NCBI RefSeq assembly: GCF_002775205.1
Contig: NC_036450.1
Coordinates: 20,400,479-20,464,478, forward strand
Length of the DNA stretch: 64,000 nt
Direction of reading: 5' to 3'
Source: Xiphophorus maculatus
Taxonomy: Eukaryota; Chordata; Actinopteri; Cyprinodontiformes; Poeciliidae
Part shown: in pieces, positions 1 to 8,477 of the stretch
Position numbering within the stretch: position 1 is the first letter of the stretch
Layout of the letters: the number at the start of each line of letters is the position of its first letter
The notes under the pieces: model-generated
Told to the model about the DNA's origin: nothing
What the model saw: the letters and a program-made list of their open reading frames with translations, nothing else
Database searches by the model: none
Translations under genes and position numbers: made by a program

Positions 1-1251
1 CAAGTAAAAAGCGCAATATTCATGGTGGAGAATTGCGGTATTGGCGTCACCGATTTTTGGCTCAACGAATTAAAAGAAAGAGATGAGAAGCTCAAAGTGA
101 TGGGGGAAAGGCTCAAAAAGCAAGAAGAGATTGCAGCACAACAGAAACTTGAGTTGGAAAATGAAAGGAAGCGAGATCTCAAAAGGTTTGAGGAAGAAAT
201 TTTAAAGAGGAAAGCCACCGAGGCACGGGTACAGAGAAAAATTACTAACATTAGAAAGCAAATGCAAGTGTCTAAAGAAGAATACAGAAAAAGCATAAGA
301 GAAAAAGAAAAGAGATATTCAGTCTTACTGAAGGACTCACAGGAGAAAGAATGGAACTTCATACGCAAAGAAGGGGAGACGAATAAGTTGAGGGCTGAGC
401 AGGACAAAAACATTGCCGAATTGGAAAGTGAACTTTTCAGTGTTAAAAGGGAGAGAAACTGGCTAATTGAAAACCTAAAATCTGCCTTGATTGATTTAGA
501 TGACGTGAATCAACTGGCTGAGTCACTGTCTATTGACAAATTCTCACTGGCAATGGGCAAAAACATTCTGGCAATAAAATTAGAGAGAAGCTTTTGTGAG
601 ATGGCATGTGTACAACAAATGCTTGATGAAGTCACGGCCAGAGCTGCTCCCCTGGAAGAGGCCCTCAAGAAAATGGAAGAAGAAAAAACAGAGAATGAAA
701 AAAGAAACCAAGTCGCCATCCAGGCCAGTCAGGTCGAGTTGGACAAACTACAGAAAATTATTGCCATGCGAGAGAAGGAGATCTGTCAAGTGAAGCAGCT
801 GGCGAGGACCATTGTGGAGAAACGCAGAGACATGGAGGTGTTTTTCCACCAAGCCCTGGATGACGTCCGACAGGAGATAGCTGACGAAAGAAAGCGGAAC
901 GCAAAGGAGGCATATCGAAACTACTATCAGAAATTTAGAGACGGAGGAAAAGGAAAGGGAAAGTTCCCCCTCATCCATACCTTCGATCAAACTCCCAACA
1001 GCACCAATTCTGTGTACTCAGACATGAAGGAAACTGGAAATTGGCCCCATGGCCCTGGCAAAGAGGTTTACATGTCTGATCTCACTTGGGAGCAAAAAGA
1101 AAAAGTGCTCACTCTTCTCTTTGCTAAAATGAACGGAGATGCAGAACGTGCATCAAAATCGAGTACGACGAGGCTTGACTGTCATTTCCGAAGTGCAGAC
1201 TGGCTCCACCACCATGGTCCAAAAGAAGGTGGATTTGTGAAAGTTCTGTAG
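1..1251 (+). CDS. bbof1: Basal body orientation factor 1-like protein, copy A (5' partial)
   Basis: Probable coiled-coil protein of motile-cilium basal bodies; BBOF1 (CCDC176) is known to maintain cilium orientation in multiciliated cells. The frame is open from base 1 without a stop, and residues before the ATG at base 22 still align with copy B at 4282-5625, so the true start lies left of the window. The visible product is almost all charged heptad-like helix rich in Glu, Lys and Arg. Near the end it carries the block VYMSDLTWEQKEKVLTLLFA, which I recall as a hallmark of the BBOF1 C-terminus. About 1.2 kb is intronless, unlike the multi-exon BBOF1 gene, suggesting retrogene ancestry. The last 35 or so residues differ from copy B because of an insertion at about 1151-1218. 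Identity rests on family recollection; a related DUF4515-type coiled-coil paralogue is possible. Confidence 0.65.
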   Translation, partial: QVKSAIFMVENCGIGVTDFWLNELKERDEKLKVMGERLKKQEEIAAQQKLELENERKRDLKRFEEEILKRKATEARVQRKITNIRKQMQVSKEEYRKSIREKEKRYSVLLKDSQEKEWNFIRKEGETNKLRAEQDKNIAELESELFSVKRERNWLIENLKSALIDLDDVNQLAESLSIDKFSLAMGKNILAIKLERSFCEMACVQQMLDEVTARAAPLEEALKKMEEEKTENEKRNQVAIQASQVELDKLQKIIAMREKEICQVKQLARTIVEKRRDMEVFFHQALDDVRQEIADERKRNAKEAYRNYYQKFRDGGKGKGKFPLIHTFDQTPNSTNSVYSDMKETGNWPHGPGKEVYMSDLTWEQKEKVLTLLFAKMNGDAERASKSSTTRLDCHFRSADWLHHHGPKEGGFVKVL

Positions 1252-1287
1252 GACGGAGAGCTGCCGAACGCTGTCAAAAGTTTCATC

Positions 1288-1293
1288 AATAAA
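1288..1293 (+). terminator. Polyadenylation signal of bbof1-like copy A
   Basis: AATAAA 37 bases after the stop codon. The surrounding short 3' UTR aligns with that of copy B, where the equivalent signal is at 5692-5697. Confidence 0.6.
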
Positions 1294-1509
1294 TATTTAC
1301 ATTGGAAAAAATGCTTGTGTAATTATTCATGCTCTTAGGAATGGACAATAATTGTATCATTAATTAATATTGGGAAATGAGAAATAGAGAAATTGTAAGA
1401 ATTGTGATTTATCATAATAGTGGTAAACTAATGCTTGCAAACCAATAAAAAAAACCAATAAAATTTATTTTAGGGTTTTACGGAGCCTCCTACTGCTTTC
1501 ACTGACAAT

Positions 1510-1690
1510 AAACAATAATTATTGTGTTCCCTAACAGCGAAAGTTGCTTTCCCTCACAATACATTTTTTGTTTCAATAAAACGTTGCGTTCCCTCACGAC
1601 AGGCTTTGCTTTCTCTCGGAATTAATGTTGCATTGTCTCAAAACGTTGTTCTATCGCAACAAGCTTTGCATTCTCTTGCAATTAATGAGT
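1510..1690. repeat. Degenerate 22-bp minisatellite, array A
   Basis: About eight imperfect units of roughly 22 bp follow the general pattern TTTGCATTCCCTTGCAATAA. The same array in longer form follows copy B at 5900-6230, so it was part of the duplicated block. Confidence 0.6.
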
Positions 1691-1701
1691 TAGTACTGAA
1701 G

Positions 1702-1785
1702 GATATATATATATATACTGTATATATATATCTATATCTATATATAGATATATATATACAGTATATATATAGAGATATATATATA
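1702..1785. repeat. TA-rich palindromic microsatellite, left of the LINE
   Basis: Interrupted (TA)n. Bases 1717-1762 form an inverted repeat bounded by ACTGTATA on the left and TATACAGT on the right. It abuts the 3' end of the minus-strand LINE at 1786. Confidence 0.85.
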
Positions 1786-3027
1786 GTTTTTAAATTCCCT
1801 TCTCACCCACCGCGGGTGGTTCTTATCCTCTGAGCTCGGGTCCTCTACCAGAGGCCTGGGAGCTTGAGGGTTCTGCGCAGTATCTTGGCTGTGCCAAGGA
1901 CTGCACGTTTCTGGACTGAGATGTCTGATGTTGTTCCTGGGATCTGTTGTAGCCATTGGTCCAGTTTGGGGGTGACTGCCCCGAGGGCCCCGATGACCAC
2001 AGGCACCACTGTGGTCTTCACCTTCCAGGCCCTCTCCAGTTCCTCCCTGAGGCCCTGGTATTTCTCTAGTTTCTCGTGCTCCTTTTTCCTGATGTTGCAG
2101 TCGCTTGGTATTGCTACATCTACCACAACGGCTTTCCTCTGTTGTTTATCCACTACGACAATGTCTGGTTGGTTCGCCATTACCATTTTGTCTGTCTGGA
2201 TCTGGAAGTCCCACAGGATCTTAGCTCTGGCGTTCTCCGCCACCTTTGAGGGTGTTTCCCACTTTGATCTTGGGGTTTCCAGTCCATATTCTGCACAGAT
2301 GTTTCTGTACACTATGCCTGCAACTTGGTTATGTCGTTCCATGTACGCTTTCCCTGCCAGTATCTTGCACCCTGCTGTTATGTGCTGGACTGTCTCAGGG
2401 GCCTCCTTGCACAACCTACACCTTGGGTCTTGTCTGGTGTGATAGATCTGGGCCTCTATTGCTCTGGTGTTTAGGGCCTGTTCCTGGGCGGCCAGGATGA
2501 GGGCCTCTGTGCTGTCCTTGAGTCCAGCTTTTTCCAGCCATTGGTAGGATTTACTGATATCAGCCACTTGGGTTATTTGCCGGTGGTACATCCCATGTAG
2601 GGGCTTGTCCTGCCATGATGGTATCTCTGGCACCTCAACCTCTGTTCCCTGTTGTCTGAGATATTCACTGAGCACATTGTCTGTTGAGGCTTTGTCCCTG
2701 ATGTATTTATGGATCTTAGTTGTTTCGTCCTGGACTGTGGTTCTCACACTCACTAATCCTCTGCCTCCTTCCTTGCGGCTCGTGTACAGTCTCAGGGTGC
2801 TGGATTTGGGATGGAACCCTCCATGCATTGTTAGTAGTTTTCTAGTCTTAATATCAGTGGCTTTTATCTCCTCCTTTGGCCAGCTAATTATTCCAGCAGG
2901 GTATCTGATTACTGGCAGGGCATAGCTGTTTATCTCACGGATTTTGTTCTTGCCATTGAGCTGGCTTCTCAGGACTTGCCTTATTCGTTGGAGGTATTTA
3001 GCTGTGGCTCCTTTCCTTGTGACCTCA

Positions 3028-3029
<2 letters not shown>
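1786..3029 (-). mobile_element. 5'-truncated LINE with restriction-like endonuclease (R2/R4/Dong/Rex6-type)
   Basis: A non-LTR retrotransposon 3' fragment on the minus strand, cut at its 5' end at about 3029 and ending near 1786 without a poly(A) tail. Both ends run straight into (TA)n tracts (1702-1785 and 3030-3111), as expected if the element integrated into a TA microsatellite. The coding remnant is listed separately. The fragment is absent from the homologous flank of bbof1-like copy B, so it inserted after that duplication. Assignment to the restriction-like-endonuclease group rests on the visible C-terminal motifs; the exact clade is not certain. Confidence 0.8.
1845..3029 (-). pseudogene. 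LINE pol C-terminal remnant: RT thumb, CCHC knuckle, PD-(D/E)xK-type endonuclease
   Basis: The frame stays open for about 395 codons from 3029 to the stop at 1845-1847, without frameshift; the first ATG inside it at 2828 is not a real start. The upstream part (3029-2829) reads as the end of a reverse transcriptase (YLQRIRQVLRSQLNGKNKIR). A zinc-knuckle-like array follows: C-x2-C-x7-H-x4-C beginning CRLCKEAPE. Then come an RHN motif and the endonuclease core PDIVVVD...VVVDVAIP. The reverse-transcriptase catalytic part is missing, so this copy cannot be autonomous. The intact frame suggests a fairly young insertion. Confidence 0.85.
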
Positions 3030-3114
<85 letters not shown>

Positions 3115-3260
3115 TAGATATATATATAGATATCTATATATACTGTATATATATATAGATATCTATATATCTATATAGATATATATATAGAGAGAGAGAT
3201 ATATAGATATATATAGATCTATATACTGTAGATATATATATCTACATATAGATATATATT
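3030..3260. repeat. (TA)n microsatellite and TA/GATA-like tract
   Basis: A pure (TA)n run at 3030-3111, about 41 units, then interrupted TATAGATA-type sequence to about 3260. It borders the 5' end of the LINE fragment and resembles the tract on its other side. Confidence 0.95.
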
Positions 3261-3273
3261 CTGGGTGTTTGAG

Positions 3274-3300
3274 GTGTGTGTGCGTGCGTGTGTGTGTGTG
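3274..3300. repeat. (GT)n microsatellite
   Basis: A short GT run with two GC-containing interruptions, directly after the TA tract. Confidence 0.85.
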
Positions 3301-3690
3301 AGGATATATGCAAGAATGTATCAAAATAAAATTTTTGTTTTATTTTGGTTAACTATGTGACTTTCAAAAGGGAGAGTCGCTGTTGCAGGCTACTTATATC
3401 TGTCAGACCACCTTCACTTATGTAGCACCAACCATAGATGAAACAAAGTGCACCATATAGCTGCATACCAAAAACATATATTAAAAAAATATGTGTTTTA
3501 TATAAGACTAGCAAAATTTCAACACTAATAATTAAAAAAAAAAGTTCAACCTAAGTCAGCTCAAACTAAGTCTCGCTGAGGTTAAAAGCCAAAGAATAAA
3601 AATGGCTTTTACTGGAATAAAAGAGTATTAGGATGTTATTAAAAAAATCTTGAACAAAGCAAACAGATTTAAAAATAAACAAACAATAGG
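3301..3690. repeat. Duplicated 3' flank, copy A side
   Basis: Several collinear matches to 6330-6710 are visible: the stretch around GTATCAAAA, the sequence at 3345-3385, and the CAACACTAATAATTAAAA region near 3518. This marks the distal part of the tandem duplication that carries the two bbof1-like genes. No coding potential seen. Confidence 0.5.
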
Positions 3691-3800
3691 GCGCCACATA
3701 GTTCAGTGGTAGGCCAGGCACACCTTATGCAAAGGGTGCACTCATAAACGCAGTTGTCCCCGAATCGACCCCCGACCCCGAGCCACTTAATGCCTGCCTA
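3688..3800 (+). mobile_element. tRNA-derived SINE-like head
   Basis: An RNA polymerase III A-box-like motif, TAGTTCAGTGG, lies at 3699-3709. A B-box-like motif, GAATCGACCCC, lies at 3762-3772. The wide spacing and lack of a clean cloverleaf argue for a decayed tRNA-derived SINE rather than a functional tRNA. An AT-rich tail follows. Confidence 0.4.
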
Positions 3801-4281
3801 TTTTTATTTTATTTGTTTATTTGAAAAATAAAAGTGCAAGATCTATAATTAAAAATATATTAATGACAGTGGCAGTGATCTGGGGAAGGCTTTTACTTTA
3901 GTTATTTGCAGGGGAAAAAATAAAAAAATTCAAATTAGTTCTCTCTTTTTCATTTTTTTCTTTAATGTTTTCAAGCATTGATCTAATAAGATTGCCAGTA
4001 ATTTTTACAAAAACGTACTTCAGAAGTTGCAGAACTTTAGTTGCTGTGTAACATTGTGCATTTCCAGTGTGACCTCACAGGTGAGGTAAAGCATGTGACA
4101 TCACGATAATGTCCCTAATTACTTTCCTGATAATTGCACATCGATATCCTGACTTCAGTATGCATTTATCTTACAGGTAGACATTGGTTACCAGTTACAG
4201 TGCTACTGTGTGCTATCTCAGTAATATATTTAACTTTTTTTTTAATAACAGCAGGAAAAGGTGAATTCTTTCAGATCTGTC
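3801..4281 (+). promoter_or_regulatory. Upstream region of bbof1-like copy B
   Basis: AT-rich non-coding sequence before the copy B ATG. An imperfect RFX X-box (GTTACC followed directly by AGTTAC) lies at 4187-4198. A pyrimidine run ending in AACAG at about 4250 could be a splice acceptor for a 5' UTR intron. No TATA box is convincing. Confidence 0.35.
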
Positions 4282-5625
4282 ATGGAGACCAAAAAAGCAA
4301 GCAAGGGAAAGGGTGAAGATCCGAAAAGAAAGACGCATAAAACCCAAATAGATGAAGTCAGCTCTCTTAGGGAGATGAAGCTGAAAGAAACAGAGAAGGA
4401 TTTAGAATACCACCGGAAGGAACACTACAAACTGGCTTCTGAGATTGAGGAACTAAGAAATGTCCTATACCAAGCGGAGTTGTCCGAATTTGGGACCATT
4501 GATTATTGGCAGAAATGTTTAAAAGAAAAAGGGGAAAAGATCAAAAGCCTGGAGGAACAGATCGAAAGTCTAGAAGAGCTTGCAATTGAAGAATGTCGTG
4601 AGCGGGAAAAGGAAAAGAAGCAACATTTCGAGAAGTTTGAGGAAGAAATTTTAAAAAGAAAGGCCATCGAGACTCGGATAAAGAAAAAGATAGCTAACAT
4701 GAGAAGGCAAATGCAAGTATCTAAAGAAGAATACAGAGAAAGCTTAAGAAAAAAAGAAGAGGAATATGTACGCTTAGAAAGGAAAACGTCAGAAAGGGAA
4801 AAGAACCACATATGTAAAATAGAGAAGATGAGTAGGCTAATTGATGATCAGGAAAAATCCATTGTCGAGTTGGAAAACGAATTGCACGATACTGAAAGGA
4901 AAAATAACTGGCTAAGAAAAATCTTCACAGTTACCTTTGATAATTTAGAGGATATGAGGCAACTGGTTCAATCAATGTCTAAGGACAAACTGTTACTGGC
5001 AGTGGACAAAAAAATGATGATGTCAGCATTAAAGAAGAAGGGTTGTGAGATTGCGGTTCTACAAAACATGCTTACTGAAGTCACGGCCGTAGCTGCTTAT
5101 CTGGAGCAAGCCTTCCTGGATTTGGAGACAGAAACAACAGAGAATGAGACAAAAAACCAAGTCACCATCCAGGCCAGTCAGGTCGAGTTGGACAAACTAC
5201 AGAAAATTATTGCCATGCGAGAGAAGGAGATCTGTCAAGTGAAGAAGCTGGCGAGGACCATTGTGGAGAAACGCAGAGACATGGAGGTGTTTTTCCACCA
5301 AGCCCTGGATGACGTCCGACAGGAGATAGCTGACGAAAGAAAGCGGAACGCAAACGAGGCATATCAAGACTACCGTCAGAAATTTAGAGACACCGTGGCG
5401 GGGAGGATAAGGCTCCCCTCCATCCACACCCTCCATCAATGTCCCAACAGCACCAAATCTTTGTATTCAGACATGAAGGCGGCTGAAAAACGGCCCCACC
5501 TCCCCGGCAAGGAGGTTTACATGTCTGATCTCACTTGGGAGCAAAAAGAAAAAGTGCTCACTCTTCTCTTTGCTAAAATGAACGGGGATGAAGAACGTGT
5601 GATCTACCAGAAGTTGGATTTGTGA
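4282..5625 (+). CDS. bbof1: Basal body orientation factor 1-like protein, copy B (complete, intronless)
   Basis: A 447-residue coiled-coil protein, probably acting at basal bodies of motile cilia as described for BBOF1. The start chosen is the ATG at 4282 (G at -3, G at +4); the frame is open slightly further upstream but has no earlier ATG. The N-terminus is Lys-rich and low in complexity (METKKASKGKGED), then about 380 residues are continuous charged helix with heptads, and the end carries the VYMSDLTWEQKEKVLTLLFA block. It is shorter than the roughly 530-residue human protein as I recall it. The coding sequence is uninterrupted, implying a retrogene. Bases 5157-5366 are almost identical to copy A 707-916 while neighbouring coding sequence is clearly diverged. 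An intact long frame argues for function. Confidence 0.7.
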   Translation: METKKASKGKGEDPKRKTHKTQIDEVSSLREMKLKETEKDLEYHRKEHYKLASEIEELRNVLYQAELSEFGTIDYWQKCLKEKGEKIKSLEEQIESLEELAIEECREREKEKKQHFEKFEEEILKRKAIETRIKKKIANMRRQMQVSKEEYRESLRKKEEEYVRLERKTSEREKNHICKIEKMSRLIDDQEKSIVELENELHDTERKNNWLRKIFTVTFDNLEDMRQLVQSMSKDKLLLAVDKKMMMSALKKKGCEIAVLQNMLTEVTAVAAYLEQAFLDLETETTENETKNQVTIQASQVELDKLQKIIAMREKEICQVKKLARTIVEKRRDMEVFFHQALDDVRQEIADERKRNANEAYQDYRQKFRDTVAGRIRLPSIHTLHQCPNSTKSLYSDMKAAEKRPHLPGKEVYMSDLTWEQKEKVLTLLFAKMNGDEERVIYQKLDL

Positions 5626-5691
5626 GAGTCCTGTAGGAAGAAGAGCAGTGTGCTGACGCCAAACCTGCCGAATGCAATTGAAAATTTCAAC

Positions 5692-5697
5692 AATAAA
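5692..5697 (+). terminator. Polyadenylation signal of bbof1-like copy B
   Basis: AATAAA 67 bases after the stop, in a 3' UTR that aligns with that of copy A. Confidence 0.6.
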
Positions 5698-5899
5698 AAT
5701 GTGCATCAGAATAACATTCTTTAATGATTTGTGTTGTTAGTGCTGTTATATCATTTATCGTTAAGAAATGGGGAAAAAAAATGATTCTATTAGGAATTGC
5801 AATTTATCACAATAGTGATAAAGTTTGCAAACCCTTAAGAAGCAAACAAAATACTTAGGGTTGAGATTTACAGGCCTATTATTGCATTTGCTGTCAATA

Positions 5900-6230
5900 A
5901 AAACAGTAAATTTGCATTCCCTCGCAACAAATGTTGTGTTTTCTTGCAATAATTTTTTTATTCCATTGCAATAGTTTTGCGTTCCCTTAGTAAGTGTTGG
6001 TATCCTCTTAATTATGTTCTTTTTTTTATTGCAATAAGTTTTTCATTCTCTTGCAATAAATGTTGCAATCTCTCGCAATAAATTTTTGGTTCCGTTGCAA
6101 TAAGTTTTGCATTCCTTCTCTCAATAATTTTCTTGTTCCCTCACAATAGCCTTTGTGCTCTTTTGCAATAAATGTTGCGATCTCGCAATAATGTTTTTGG
6201 TCCCTTTGTTCCCTCTTTCAGTAATTTTTG
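5900..6230. repeat. Degenerate 22-bp minisatellite, array B
   Basis: About thirteen imperfect units of 19-25 bp share TTGCAATAA and TTCCCT/TTCTCT cores. It matches the shorter array A after the other gene copy. Confidence 0.65.
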
Positions 6231-6329
6231 TGCACACATCACATGACCCGTTTCACATGAAAATGGGCCCTTTTTCAACGAGAGTGGTTAAGTAATTACT
6301 GTCAGCAATTATATTGTGAGGGTATGCAA

Positions 6330-6710
6330 AAGAAAAGGTTAACCCATGTCTCTATTTTAGTTAAAGAATGCTCTGGTTATTCTACGAGAATATCAACAAG
6401 TAGAGATACCTCTGAAAACATGATTGAATGCCAGTAGTTTTACAATAATGTAAAAATTGTTTAAAGGGTGCAGCAGGTGCCAGGTATCAAAAATCAAATT
6501 TTCAAATCAAGTTCACAATAGTAGTTCCCTTGGTTTAATAACGTGTGTGATCTTCTGAAGGGAAGGTTGTAGTTACAGGGTAGTTAAACCATACCAGAAA
6601 ACATTTAAAACTCTAATAGCAATAATTAAGAAAAAAAAGCAGTTCAAATTATGTCTCTTAGCCAATAGAAATTGGTATTAAGATGAGTTTTAATAGCAGG
6701 GAGTGAAATA
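6330..6710. repeat. Duplicated 3' flank, copy B side
   Basis: Collinear but diverged match to 3301-3690. The LINE and its TA tracts, present on the copy A side, are absent here. Non-coding. Confidence 0.5.
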
Positions 6711-6728
6711 GCCTTGCACGTTGAAACA

Positions 6729-6742
6729 GCACCCTCTAGTGA
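6729..6742 (-). promoter_or_regulatory. CTCF-like motif between the bbof1-like block and ttll11
   Basis: The minus strand reads TCACTAGAGGGTGC, 12 of 14 matches to the CTCF core CCASYAGRKGGCRS. Such motifs also occur inside fish repeats, so binding is unproven. Confidence 0.3.
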
Positions 6743-7077
6743 ATATTTTATGAAACATCAGAAAGGTTTTCTTATACAAGGAAGGTAAATTTTTTCATTG
6801 TCATGTGTAATTAGAATGATTACTTTAAGTACAGTATGCATGAATCACTTAAAATATTCGGAGGGAGAACATTAGAAAAGATTATTCTTGTAATGAATAA
6901 ATGCTTCTTTTTTGGTTCAATCTTTAACTCTCTTACGGGTTGGTTGCAAGTAAAACAATGTAAAGAAAATAACTATATGTTTACAACACAATCTTAAGAG
7001 AAAAAAATAAAGTTTGAAAAGATGTAGGAATGTATTAATATATTTAACAGGAATAATAGAAATAGAAACTTTAAAAC

Positions 7078-7356
7078 CCACACAGGAGCAACATTTATTT
7101 CATGTTGTATTTATTTTGTTGTAATTTTCTTGTGTGAAATAAAGTTAATTTAAAAAAAAAACCGGCACAGTAGGAACAACATTTATTTCAGTTATTTTAT
7201 TTCTTGCGTGAAATAAAGTTAATAAAAAAAAATAATAAAACCGGGACAGTAGGAGCAACATTTATTTCATGTTGTATTTATTTTGTTGTAATTTTCTTGC
7301 GTGAAATAAAGTTAATAAAAAAAATAAATAAATAAAATCGGCACAGTAGGAGAAGC
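7078..7356. repeat. Three-copy tandem repeat of about 80-95 bp with internal hairpin
   Basis: Copies begin near 7078, 7163 and 7242, with a partial fourth from 7338. Each contains ACATTTATTTCA and, further on, TGAAATAAAGTT, which are near-complementary and could fold back. The middle copy lacks an internal stretch present in the first and third. Confidence 0.85.
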
Positions 7357-7369
7357 AAATTTTCCGAGT

Positions 7370-7973
7370 TACCCAAAACGCAGCATCAGCTGTGGTCATG
7401 AGAACCAGATGGAGGCTGGGCCACAGGATGGCAGGCAGGCGGCTCCGCTATCTGCTGCCTGACAACACGGTGACGGTAACACGGACGCTGCAGAGCGCCG
7501 CTACATTATTGTGACACTTGCCCGCTGGTTTAGGGAGCTTCATAACGGTACCGGACAGGTGAAGTTTGCCTGTAGTAGTTGGAGAGCTTCGCCTGTGGCT
7601 TAGAAACGCTGTAAGCTAAATTGAAGTTTAATAAGCTAACGTTATATTCGGCTCTCATCCAGTAGCTAGCAGTGCCGGGCTACAAGCCGCCGCCTGTCCC
7701 TTGCTGCTTTTATATGGTCAGAATTAGCTCTGCAGAGAGACATGCCTTTCTTCTCCGCTCGTAAATATATAGTGACCCGCAGATGATCCCAGCTAACTCG
7801 CGTTGCTGCTTTTCACACGGTTGTAGGTAACGAAAATTGATAGTGTTTTATTTAATTTTTTTTGTGGTCAGTCTAGATAGCAATGCGGACCACATTGTTT
7901 CTAATCGGCTCCCCGGCTTCAGATTACTGCGCTCCACGGAACTGCTGCGGCGTGAGTTATCGCGTTTCGCATA
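7370..7973 (+). promoter_or_regulatory. Putative promoter and 5' UTR of ttll11
   Basis: GC and CpG content rise sharply against the AT-rich sequence to the left. The stretch 7438-7500 is dense in CG dinucleotides, and several CpGs recur just before the ATG. No clear TATA box. A tandem GTGAC/GGTAAC at 7470-7480 faintly resembles an RFX site. The exact transcription start cannot be read. Confidence 0.5.
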
Positions 7974-8477
7974 ATGGGTGATCATTGTGGAGATGTCAAG
8001 GTTCAGCTCGGGCAGATGAAATCACTGGGCGAGGATGCAGAGAAGGAGGGAGTGGATCCCGAGGAAGAGATGCCCGTGTCTTCTCCCTCCGCCTCCCCAG
8101 ATCCCACCGGCCGCATCACCACCGCCCCGGGGACGGATGCACTATCCACCAATATTTGCAAGCAGAAGGGGAAAAGAGGCAGCAAGAATCCTTGTGGGAA
8201 ACCCTTGCAGGGATTTCCAGCTCACGCTGTGAAAAACTTCAACAGTCCTATATGTGATCAAACACTCCACATCAAGGGGATGGGGACGATCCTGCAAGGC
8301 AAGACAGCAGAGAGTAACGGGAACTACGTCCACGAGTCCAGCAACACGCAGGAAACACGCTGCGAGGATGAATTCAAGCTTCCCAGAAAGAGGAGGCCTG
8401 TGACAGTGGACACGTCTAAAGCCAAAACCTCCCTGGAAGCCCTGAAGCTGAGCATCAAGGAGCTACAGTGGAAACAG
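7974..8477 (+). CDS. ttll11: ttll11 coding exon 1
   Basis: Residues 1-168, ending phase 0 at AAACAG before GTGCGC. The ATG has A at -3 and G at +4. The N-terminus is Pro/Ser-rich and poorly conserved; only the last 35 residues (TVDTSKAKTSLEALKLSIKE) look family-typical. Confidence 0.88.

Noticed and set aside
22..24. ATG at base 22 as the start of bbof1-like copy A
   Set aside because: The frame is open to the window edge and residues before this ATG align with copy B, so the start is outside the window.
3688..3775. Functional tRNA gene
   Set aside because: A and B boxes are too far apart and no cloverleaf or anticodon arm is convincing.
4261..4281. GTG at 4261 as the start of copy B
   Set aside because: A GTG start is not expected for a vertebrate nuclear gene; the ATG at 4282 has a good context.
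7470..7480. RFX X-box in the ttll11 promoter
   Set aside because: GTGAC/GGTAAC lacks the proper half-site length and spacing.
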